In this document: positions 23,829-30,736 of the stretch, piece by piece
Layout of the letters: every line of letters begins with the position of its first letter
Numbering within the stretch: position 1 is the first letter of the stretch
From: Clostridia bacterium
GTDB lineage: Bacteria > Bacillota > Clostridia > Oscillospirales > Acutalibacteraceae
Direction of reading: 5' to 3'
Length of the DNA: 46,941 nucleotides
Assembly (NCBI GenBank): GCA_017379935.1
Contig: JAFNVC010000001.1
Coordinates: 1 to 46,941, forward strand
Translations under genes and position numbers: made by a program
Notes under the pieces: model-generated
Database searches by the model: none
Seen by the model: only the letters and a program-made list of their open reading frames with translations
What the model was told of the DNA's origin: nothing

Positions 23829-24075
23829 GTTAAAAGGTGAAATTTCTTTTAACCTGCGAAGACCCGACTTAATTGGAAAGTCTGAAAGAGAGAGCGCGCC
23901 ACCGGCTGAAAGCGTGCTTCAGATGAGTAGTAAGCACGGCAACACTTTGTCAGTATAACAGCTTAATATAAAGAGCGGATACCTTCTTGGTATCAACACG
24001 GGTGGCACCGCGGGTTATTTAATGTATACTCGTCCCGAGAATTATTTCGTATAATTCTCGGGGCTTTTTGTTTTT
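23829..24075 (+). ncRNA. T-box riboswitch leader (tRNA-Asn/Asp sensing predicted)
   Basis: The T-box core GGGTGGCACCGCGGG lies at 24000-24014. The bulge UGGC (24003-24006) would pair with a tRNA ending GCCA, that is discriminator base G, as in tRNA-Asn and tRNA-Asp. Other parts: an opening hairpin GTTAAAAG/CTTTTAAC (23829-23853), an AG-box AGAGAG next to a helix AGCGCGC/GCGTGCT (23893-23918) with a GNUG-like GCTG in the loop, stem III GATACC/GGTATC (23978-23994), and the terminator at 24034-24073. The specifier codon is not resolved: GAC at 23861 and AAC in GGCAACAC (about 23940) are candidates. Uncharged tRNA would favour read-through into the operon. Confidence 0.9.
24034..24075 (+). terminator. 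T-box-controlled intrinsic terminator
   Basis: CCCGAGAATTAT (24034-24045) pairs with ATAATTCTCGGG (24051-24062) and is followed by GCTTTTTGTTTTTT. The competing antiterminator would pair the T-box side with the CTCGTCCCGAG region. Confidence 0.9.
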
Positions 24076-24120
24076 TATTTTGTAATTTTGTTAAGACTAT
24101 CTGCAATGGAGGTAGATAAA

Positions 24121-26220
24121 ATGTACAGAACTCATCTTTGCAACGAAATCAGAGAAAAGCACATCGGCGAAACTGTCGAGCTTGCAGGCTGGGTTGACGT
24201 TATCCGTGACCACGGCGGCGTTCTCTTCGTTGACCTTCGTGACTACACAGGTATTACACAGGTTGTTGTTCACGATGAGACTCTTCTCAAGGGTATCGGT
24301 AAAGAGACCGTTATTTCCGTCAAGGGTACAGTCACAAAGCGTGACGAAAGCACGGTAAACCCGAAAATCGACACAGGTCTTGTTGAGCTTGTAGCTGACA
24401 CTCTTGTTGTACTCGGCACCTGCACACGCGACCTTCCCTTTGAAATCGGTTCAAACGACACTAACGAGAACATCCGTCTTAAGCACAGATTCCTCGATTT
24501 GAGAAATCCCGCGCTTCATAAGAATATCGTTCTGCGTTCAAATGTTATCAGACATATGCGTAAGGTTATGGAGGAGAAGGGCTTCCTCGAAATGCAGACA
24601 CCTATCCTTACTGCATCATCACCCGAGGGAGCAAGAGACTTCCTTGTTCCGAGCCGTAAGCATCCGGGCAAGTTCTACGCTCTTCCGCAGGCACCTCAGC
24701 AGTTCAAGCAGCTTCTTATGGTATCGGGCTTTGACCGCTACTTCCAGATTGCACCCTGCTTCCGTGACGAGGATGCCCGTGCTGACCGTTCACCCGGTGA
24801 ATTCTATCAGCTCGATTTTGAAATGGCATTTTCAACTCAGGAGGAGGTTCTCAAGGTCTGTGAGGACGTTGTAAGTGACGTTTTCCATACCTTCTCCGAT
24901 AAGTATATCACACCCACTCCGTTCAGATGCATTCCTTACAGAGAGGCTATGGCAAAGTACGGCTCCGATAAGCCCGACCTCCGTAACCCCCTCATCATCT
25001 GCGACCTTACCGATATGTTCAAGCGCGTTAAGTTCAAGCCCTTTATGAACAAGCAGGTAAGAGGTATCGTCGCTCCGTGTAAGAATGAGAGATGGTTCTT
25101 TGACAAGTCACTTGCATTTGCCACAAAGCAGGCAAAGATGGCAGGTCTTGCTCACATCACTCTTCTTGACGAGAAGAACTACGGCTTCAAGGATGACCCG
25201 ATCAGCAAGGTTATGACACCTGACGAGATGAAGGAAATCGTTGAGCTTACAGGCGTTAAGGAGGGCGAGACAATCTTCTTTATCTGTGATAACGATTCTG
25301 ATATCGCCGATAAGAACGCAGGTGTTGTCCGCACATGGCTCGGTAATGAGCTTGAGCTTATTAAAAATGACCGTTTCGAATTCTGCTTCGTTGTCGATTT
25401 CCCGATGTACGAGCGTGACGAAACAACAGATAAGATTATATTCACTCATAACCCGTTCTCAATGCCGCAGGGCGGTCTAGAGGCTCTGCTTACAAAGGAG
25501 CCGACAGAAATCCTTGCATATCAGTATGACCTTGTATGTAACGGTATTGAGCTCGCATCAGGTGCTGTTCGTAACCACAGCCCCGAGATTATGAGAAAGG
25601 CATTCGAAATCGCAGGCTATTCTGAGGAGGAGCTCGAAAAACGCTTCAGCGCACTTTACAACGCATTCCAGTTCGGCGCACCGCCGCACGCAGGTATGGC
25701 ACCCGGTGTTGACCGTATCATTATGCTTCTTGCTGATACGGAAACAATCCGTGATGTTATTGCATTCCCGCTTGACGGTCAGGCTCAGGACCAGATGCTC
25801 GGCGCACCGAGTGAGGTTACAGAGCTTCAGCTTTATGAAGCAAATGTCGCAATCCGCGGCAAGGGCGGCTCGGATATGCTCGGCTCGGATTCGGGCGAGT
25901 CATCCTACTCCGCTTCGAAGGCTTCCAAGCCCGCAGAGGCAAAGGCTAATAAGTTCGAAAGCCTTGAGTCAGTCAACGAGCTGAGCTTCACGGCTGACGA
26001 GAAGAAAAAGATGAATAAGATTCTCGAGGATATGCTCAAAAAAGAAGCGGACCTCGCAAAAACAGATACATCAGCAGTTGAGCCTATGGTATATGTTATG
26101 CCGATGACCAACATCATCCGTAAGGATGAAAGAAGCCAGCCCTTCACACGTGAGGAGCTTCTCGCAGGTGCTCCGCAGAGCACAGAGGACAGCTGGCAGG
26201 TTCCCAGACTTGTAAAGTGA
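24121..26220 (+). CDS. aspS: AspRS-GatC fusion (aspartyl-tRNA synthetase with C-terminal GatC)
   Basis: This 699-residue protein is about 110 longer than a normal bacterial AspRS. Residues 1-580 are AspRS: an OB-fold anticodon domain, class II motif 2 CFRDEDARADRSPGEFYQLD, a GAD domain and motif 3 GMAPGVDRIIMLL. His31 in RDHGG is the residue type reported for non-discriminating AspRS, which charges both tRNA-Asp and tRNA-Asn. A Ser/Ala-rich linker (581-611) leads to a GatC module (612-699): ELSFTADEKKKMNKILEDM, then VEPMVYVMPMTNIIRKDE (from 653), then REELLAGAPQSTEDSWQVPRLVK. The fusion is one open frame with no stop. GGAGG precedes ATG 24121; the frame opens earlier at 24088. gatA and gatB follow. 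Confidence 0.93.
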   Translation: MYRTHLCNEIREKHIGETVELAGWVDVIRDHGGVLFVDLRDYTGITQVVVHDETLLKGIGKETVISVKGTVTKRDESTVNPKIDTGLVELVADTLVVLGTCTRDLPFEIGSNDTNENIRLKHRFLDLRNPALHKNIVLRSNVIRHMRKVMEEKGFLEMQTPILTASSPEGARDFLVPSRKHPGKFYALPQAPQQFKQLLMVSGFDRYFQIAPCFRDEDARADRSPGEFYQLDFEMAFSTQEEVLKVCEDVVSDVFHTFSDKYITPTPFRCIPYREAMAKYGSDKPDLRNPLIICDLTDMFKRVKFKPFMNKQVRGIVAPCKNERWFFDKSLAFATKQAKMAGLAHITLLDEKNYGFKDDPISKVMTPDEMKEIVELTGVKEGETIFFICDNDSDIADKNAGVVRTWLGNELELIKNDRFEFCFVVDFPMYERDETTDKIIFTHNPFSMPQGGLEALLTKEPTEILAYQYDLVCNGIELASGAVRNHSPEIMRKAFEIAGYSEEELEKRFSALYNAFQFGAPPHAGMAPGVDRIIMLLADTETIRDVIAFPLDGQAQDQMLGAPSEVTELQLYEANVAIRGKGGSDMLGSDSGESSYSASKASKPAEAKANKFESLESVNELSFTADEKKKMNKILEDMLKKEADLAKTDTSAVEPMVYVMPMTNIIRKDERSQPFTREELLAGAPQSTEDSWQVPRLVK

Positions 26221-26230
26221 GGTGTTAAAA

Positions 26231-27418
26231 GTGGGATATTTTGTTAATTCAATCAATCCGTCAGGCAAAATTGCCGTTGACGATACAATCCTTATAAAAG
26301 GAACACCTGCTACGGCAGGCTCAAAAATGCTTGAGAATTTCACCCCGCTTTTCAGCGCCGAAGCGGTCGAAAGACTCGAAAAAGCAGGCTACGAAATCGC
26401 AGGCAAGACTAATGTCGGTGAGTTCGGTCTCGACCTTCTCGGTGAGACATCCTTCTTCGGTGCAAACGAAGAGGACGGTGTGCTCGCAGGCGCAGCAGCT
26501 TCACTCGTCAAAAAAGGCGAGGTTAAGGCAGCTCTCAGTGTTGATCTCAACGGCGCACCCCGCCGTGCAGCAGCTCTTGCAGGCGTTGATTTTATCAAGC
26601 CGACCTACGGTACGGTTTCCCGTTACGGTGTTATCGCATGTGCCTGCTCGGGTGAGCAGATCGGCGTTACGGCTCCCGATGCTGAGACAGCAAAGGAAAT
26701 TCTTTCCGTTATCGCAGGTCACGACAGCAAGGACGGCACAAGCCTTCCCGCTGAAAAGTATGATTATGCTCTTACCGATGTCAAGGGTATGAAGGTAGCA
26801 CTTATCAAGGAGCTTTACGACCTCGCTTCCGATGCAGTGAAGACAGGCATTGATAAGTATGCGGCTTCTCTTAAAGCTCTCGGTGTAACTGTTGAAGATG
26901 TATCTCTCGATATCGTAAAGGAAGCACAGACAGCATGGCAGATTCTTATGTCTGCTGAAACAACAAACAACCTTTCCCGCTTCGATGGTGTCAAGTACGG
27001 CCACCGTGCGGCAGAATATAAGAATATCGACGAGCTTTATGTCAAGAGCCGTACAGAGGGCTTCGGCTTCCTCACAAAGGCTACAATCATTTACGGTTCA
27101 GATGTTCTTTCAAAGAGCAAGTACGATGCCTGCTACGATAAGTCAATGCGCATCCGCCGTGTTGTAACAGAGAAGGTAAAGGCAGTTCTTGCTTCATACG
27201 ATGCAATTCTTGCTCCTGCCTGCTCACAGGCTGAGTATAAGGCTTATGACGTTCTCGACAGCTTCGAAAAGGTATTTGAGGAGAGCGTGTTCACAGCAAT
27301 TCCGAGCATCACTGGCTTGCCCGCAATGGCAACTAAGGGTGTTCAGCTTATCGCAGATTCATACAAAGACAATGTTCTTCTGAGCATTGCAAAAAGTGTT
27401 GAAGGATTGGAGGCATAA
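26231..27418 (+). CDS. gatA: GatA-like protein without amidase catalytic triad
   Basis: The 395-residue product aligns along its length with GatA but lacks the N-terminal ~60 residues and is shorter at the C terminus. Aligned with the S. aureus GatA sequence from memory, the catalytic Lys (IKDN) is Asp17 (VDDT), the cis-Ser (GGSSGGS) is Leu85, and the nucleophilic Ser (DTGGSIRQP) is Ala109 (DLNGAPRRA). The 24-residue spacing of the two Ser positions is kept. Structural segments are well conserved: KPTYGTVSRYG, NLSRFDGVKYG, SRTEGFG, SITGLPAM. It should not act as a glutaminase. GTG 26231 with GAGGTG 6 nt upstream is preferred to GTG 26222. It lies between aspS-gatC and gatB. Confidence 0.88.
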   Translation: MGYFVNSINPSGKIAVDDTILIKGTPATAGSKMLENFTPLFSAEAVERLEKAGYEIAGKTNVGEFGLDLLGETSFFGANEEDGVLAGAAASLVKKGEVKAALSVDLNGAPRRAAALAGVDFIKPTYGTVSRYGVIACACSGEQIGVTAPDAETAKEILSVIAGHDSKDGTSLPAEKYDYALTDVKGMKVALIKELYDLASDAVKTGIDKYAASLKALGVTVEDVSLDIVKEAQTAWQILMSAETTNNLSRFDGVKYGHRAAEYKNIDELYVKSRTEGFGFLTKATIIYGSDVLSKSKYDACYDKSMRIRRVVTEKVKAVLASYDAILAPACSQAEYKAYDVLDSFEKVFEESVFTAIPSITGLPAMATKGVQLIADSYKDNVLLSIAKSVEGLEA

Positions 27419-27420
27419 CG

Positions 27421-28830
27421 ATGAAATACGAACTTGTTATCGGTCTTGAAACTCACGTTGAGCTTTCAACCGCTTCAAAGCTTTTCTGCTCCTGCGGCGG
27501 TCATTCCAGCCCGAAGGAGCCCAATGATTGCGTTTGTCCCGCTTGCTGCGGTATGCCGGGTATGCTTCCCGTAACCAACAAGCACGCAATCGAGCTTGCG
27601 GTCAAGGCAGGCTTTATGCTTAACTGTAAAATCAATCAGTATACAACCTTTGATAAGAAGAGCTATTACTATCCCGACCTTCCCGCTTCATACCAGACTA
27701 CGCAGTGGTTCAATCCTATCTGCGTTGACGGCAGCGTAGAAATCGGTGACAGAACAATCGGAATCAAGCAGATTCATCTCGAGGAGGACGCAGGTAAGCT
27801 TGTTCACGATGATGCAACAAACACATCACTCGTTGACTATAACAGAACGAGCGTGCCTCTTATCGAGATTGTCAGCCGTCCTGATTTCCGTTCTGCGGAC
27901 GAGGTTATCACATACCTCAAGAAGCTCAAGTCAAGCCTTCAGTTTGCAGGTATTTCCGAGTGTGAAGAGGGCGCAATGAGATGTGACGTCAATATTTCCG
28001 TCCGTCCTGAGGGCTCAGAGGAGTTCGGTGTCCGTGCTGAAATCAAGAATATGAGCTCACTTTCCGAAATCAAGGATGCAATCGAGTTTGAAAAGGTTCG
28101 TCACGTCGATGCACTCGAGCGTCATACAGAGGTTCTCGTTCAGGAAACACGCCGCTGGGACGATGTCAAGCGCCGTACCTTCCCGATGCGTAACAAGGAG
28201 ACAGCGGCAGATTACCGTTATTTCCCCGACCCGAACCTTATGCCTATTGTTATTGACGATGCATGGCTTGAGGAAATCCGCGCAAGTATGCCTGCAACAG
28301 CAGAGGAGCAGAGCCTCCGCTATACAGAAATGGGTATTCCCGAGAAGGAAGCAATGGTGCTTGCATCTGACAGAAAGCTTTCAGACACATTTGATGAGGT
28401 TGTTGCTCTCGGCAGAGCACCGAAGTCTGTTGCAAGCTGGATTCTTACAGAATGTATGGGCAATATGAAGCGTCTTGAAATTGATGAGCTTAATATTGAC
28501 GCTGCAAAGCTTGCAAGAATTATTGAGCTTGTTGATACAAACGAAATCACCCGTCCTGCAGGTAAGAAGGTTCTTTCTGCTGTATTTGAGAGTGACGTTG
28601 ACGTTGATAAGTACTGCGAGGAGAACGGTCTCAATGTCAAGGTTGACGAGAGTCTCATCCTTACAACTGTTCAGCGCATCGTTGCTGAAAATCCCGATGC
28701 CGTTGCTAACTATAAGAGCGGTAAGACAAAGGCAATGCAGGCTCTTTTCGGTCTGATTATGCGCGAACTCAAGGGAACAGGCGATCCTGTTGTTATCAGA
28801 ACTCTCCTTGAGCAGGAGCTTAATAAATAA
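27421..28830 (+). CDS. gatB: Asp-tRNA(Asn)/Glu-tRNA(Gln) amidotransferase subunit B
   Basis: The 469-residue GatB is complete. ELVIGLETHVEL (metal His), IKQIHLEEDAGKLVHD and NRTSVPLIEIVSRPDF hold the Mg/ATP residues of the kinase site that phosphorylates the misacylated aminoacyl end. A zinc site CSCGG...CVCPACCGMPG is present. The C-terminal YqeY-like helical tail (from about residue 400) binds tRNA. With GatC fused to AspRS and GatA lacking its glutaminase site, GatB is the only apparently active Gat subunit here. GGAGG of its ribosome site lies inside the end of gatA. A strong terminator follows, so it ends the operon. Confidence 0.96.
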   Translation: MKYELVIGLETHVELSTASKLFCSCGGHSSPKEPNDCVCPACCGMPGMLPVTNKHAIELAVKAGFMLNCKINQYTTFDKKSYYYPDLPASYQTTQWFNPICVDGSVEIGDRTIGIKQIHLEEDAGKLVHDDATNTSLVDYNRTSVPLIEIVSRPDFRSADEVITYLKKLKSSLQFAGISECEEGAMRCDVNISVRPEGSEEFGVRAEIKNMSSLSEIKDAIEFEKVRHVDALERHTEVLVQETRRWDDVKRRTFPMRNKETAADYRYFPDPNLMPIVIDDAWLEEIRASMPATAEEQSLRYTEMGIPEKEAMVLASDRKLSDTFDEVVALGRAPKSVASWILTECMGNMKRLEIDELNIDAAKLARIIELVDTNEITRPAGKKVLSAVFESDVDVDKYCEENGLNVKVDESLILTTVQRIVAENPDAVANYKSGKTKAMQALFGLIMRELKGTGDPVVIRTLLEQELNK

Positions 28831-28841
28831 AAAATGCAACA

Positions 28842-28876
28842 AACAGACAACAGTTCGCTGTTGTCTGTTGTTTTTT
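28842..28876 (+). terminator. Terminator of the aspS-gatC/gatA/gatB operon
   Basis: AACAGACAACAG (28842-28853), loop TTCG, CTGTTGTCTGTT (28858-28869), then GTTTTTTG. Confidence 0.92.
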
Positions 28877-28939
28877 GTCACATAAATATTGCAAAACATT
28901 GGTAATGTTTGTATAAGAATGATAATTTTGAAAAATCTA

Positions 28940-28968
28940 TTGAAATATTACCTCAAATCAAGTATAAT
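28940..28968 (+). promoter_or_regulatory. Promoter of the DUF4474 lipoprotein gene
   Basis: TTGAAA (28940-28945), 17 nt, TATAAT (28963-28968), followed by GGAGG before the start at 29029. Confidence 0.75.
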
Positions 28969-29028
28969 CCTTTTGTATATGTGCGGTGAAAGATATTTTA
29001 TCGCAAAAAAATTGGAGGTAAAACTACC

Positions 29029-30324
29029 ATGGATTTTAAAAACAATGTTATCCGTGCGATTGCTGTTATCGGTATTCTTACACTGGTAACTCTTACAATC
29101 TTACCGGGTTGTAACTTCATCGGTCAGGCTGACCCTGAGGAAAATACAACTCTCAGTGACGACACAACAAATGACGTTGCAGGCGGAGATCAGTTCGAGC
29201 AGTGCTGTCCTATCTGTTCATCAACAGATATTTCGGGACCTGACGCTGAGGGCTATTTCGTATGTAATGCATGCGGTCAGAAGTGGACACAGGACGATTC
29301 ATCAGTTGATATCATCGGTGATGACGGCAGCGTTGTAACACAGCTTGATGCCAACGCAGCTACAAAGCCTATCGTTGTAGGACCTGCAGGTAACGGCGGT
29401 TCATCAAATAACGGCGGTTCATCAAATAACGGTGGGTCATCAAATAACGGTGGCTCAACCAATAATGGCGGTTCATCAAACAATGGTGGCTCTGTAACGC
29501 CGATCGTTCCTCCGACAACTACAACAACCAAGAGCCTTCAGCAGCAGCTTGACGAAATCAAGGATCGCTGGGGCGATGTTATCAAGCCGACAATCGATAA
29601 GGACGGCAACATCACGGTTGAAAGCAAGGACGGCAGTGACACAGGTCTCTTCGGCTTCAAGTACTCAACCAAGGATAAGTGCTTCATCATCGCTGAGGAC
29701 GCTTGGCAGAGAAACTTCGGCTATAACGAGGTTTATGACGCTTCTTCATCTGCAATTGCTATTACATATGACACAATGCGTGTTTACTTTGAGCACGAAG
29801 GTCTCGAGTGGATGATTCAGTACTGGAAGGGTCAGTACGGTATGGTTCTTGTCGGTGCTGAAATCGGTACATACAACCGTCCCGCAGGCTCATCAATGAG
29901 CACACACTACGACTGTGCAACAGACGATATGAAGATGCTTCAGAGTATGGATATTTACAGACGTGAGTCTGAATCTTCAAACAAGTTCAAGTATCTCTTC
30001 TCAAGAAGTCCGGCATTCACATGGTGGTGCGCAGGCTTTGTTCCGGGAACACTCGGTGCAGGTCAGTACAACGTTGATGCTGAAGCAACAGCAATGCTCA
30101 AGGTTGACTCAAAGCTTACTCTTCACTCACCCGAGATGGCTCAGGCGTTTATGCAGGGTCTCAGAGAGGTTAAGACGGTTGAGTATAACGGCGTTTCGAA
30201 GCAGAAGAGAGGCATCACAATGAAGGAGTATGCAACTGTTGAAGAGTACGAAAGCGCAACAGGTGAAGCTCACAAGTTCTGCCTTGAAGAGGACGGCGTA
30301 ACAGTCAGAGTCTGCTGGAGATAA
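29029..30324 (+). CDS. DUF4474 lipoprotein with zinc-ribbon and NGGSS linker
   Basis: The 431-residue product has a hydrophobic leader ending ILPGC (lipobox, Cys28). A possible extracellular zinc ribbon follows (CCPIC...FVCNACGQKW, about residues 59-87), then a Gly/Ser/Asn linker (about 122-155), a Thr-rich stretch and a C-terminal DUF4474 domain. The domain is recognised from LFGFKYSTKDKCFIIAEDAWQRNFGYNEVYD, RVYFEHEGLEWMIQYWKGQYGMVLVGAEIGTYNR and the WCAGFVPG segment. The family is found on the surface of gut Clostridia, and its function is unknown. A small lipoprotein gene follows 12 nt downstream. Confidence 0.85.
   Translation: MDFKNNVIRAIAVIGILTLVTLTILPGCNFIGQADPEENTTLSDDTTNDVAGGDQFEQCCPICSSTDISGPDAEGYFVCNACGQKWTQDDSSVDIIGDDGSVVTQLDANAATKPIVVGPAGNGGSSNNGGSSNNGGSSNNGGSTNNGGSSNNGGSVTPIVPPTTTTTKSLQQQLDEIKDRWGDVIKPTIDKDGNITVESKDGSDTGLFGFKYSTKDKCFIIAEDAWQRNFGYNEVYDASSSAIAITYDTMRVYFEHEGLEWMIQYWKGQYGMVLVGAEIGTYNRPAGSSMSTHYDCATDDMKMLQSMDIYRRESESSNKFKYLFSRSPAFTWWCAGFVPGTLGAGQYNVDAEATAMLKVDSKLTLHSPEMAQAFMQGLREVKTVEYNGVSKQKRGITMKEYATVEEYESATGEAHKFCLEEDGVTVRVCWR
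29392..29493 (+). repeat. 18-bp tandem repeat encoding NGGSSN
   Basis: Five full units and one partial unit of an 18-bp sequence of the form AAC GGC GGT TCA TCA AAT, with third-base and one Ser-to-Thr variation. They encode the flexible linker of the DUF4474 lipoprotein. Copy number may vary between strains. Confidence 0.95.
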
Positions 30325-30336
30325 GGGTGACGGTCT

Positions 30337-30696
30337 ATGAAAAAAGCACTTGCTTTGTTCTTTGCGGTTCTTATGCTTTTCAGTCTCGCATCCTGCGGCG
30401 GCAATCCTTCAGCTGATGCTGATGCGGCTATTATAGCTTTCTACTCTGTCAAGAGTGCTGAAGGCGAATTTATTGTCGAGGTGCAGGATCTCGGCGGTGT
30501 TTATTCCGAGCTTTATGATAAGGATGGTATTTACATCAAGTTCGCGGGAGACGAAGAGCTTTACGATGCCGAAGGCAACAAGCTTACGCGTGAGGATCTT
30601 AACTACGGCGATACTCTTGAGATTCATTATAACGGTGAGCTTTACCGTAAAAATCCCAAGACAATCAAAGCTACAAAAATAATCAGAATTGCATAA
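30337..30696 (+). CDS. Small lipoprotein, beta-rich
   Basis: The 119-residue product has a lipoprotein signal peptide with lipobox LASC (Cys20) and a short mature part rich in beta-type sequence (GEFIVEVQDLGG, GIYIKFAGDEELYDAEGNKLTREDLNYGDTLEIHYNG, KATKIIRI). The pattern of a strand, a polar loop with GDTLEI and a final strand resembles small OB-like lipoproteins, but I assign no family. It follows the DUF4474 lipoprotein gene by 12 nt and precedes a terminator, so both are probably one transcript. Confidence 0.8.
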   Translation: MKKALALFFAVLMLFSLASCGGNPSADADAAIIAFYSVKSAEGEFIVEVQDLGGVYSELYDKDGIYIKFAGDEELYDAEGNKLTREDLNYGDTLEIHYNGELYRKNPKTIKATKIIRIA

Positions 30697-30699
30697 TTA

Positions 30700-30736
30700 A
30701 AGCCTTGCAGTCGTTGAACTGCAAGGCTTATTTTAA
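30700..30736. terminator. Bidirectional terminator
   Basis: AAGCCTTGCAGT (30700-30711) and ACTGCAAGGCTT (30718-30729) with T-rich flanks on both strands between convergent genes. Confidence 0.85.

Noticed and set aside
25861-26220. A separate gatC gene hidden in the 3' part of the aspS frame
   Set aside because: The reading frame runs through without a stop. Internal Met codons exist at the start of the GatC module region, but none has a convincing ribosome site, so a fusion is the simpler reading. Internal initiation cannot be excluded.
26231-27418. Reading gatA as a pseudogene
   Set aside because: The frame is intact over 395 codons, has a proper ribosome site, sits tightly between two operon genes and keeps GatA structural motifs. 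Loss is confined to catalytic positions.
29277-29531. Minus-strand frame rich in EPPLFD repeats
   Set aside because: It is the antisense shadow of the tandem NGGSSN-coding repeat and has no ribosome site or known homology.
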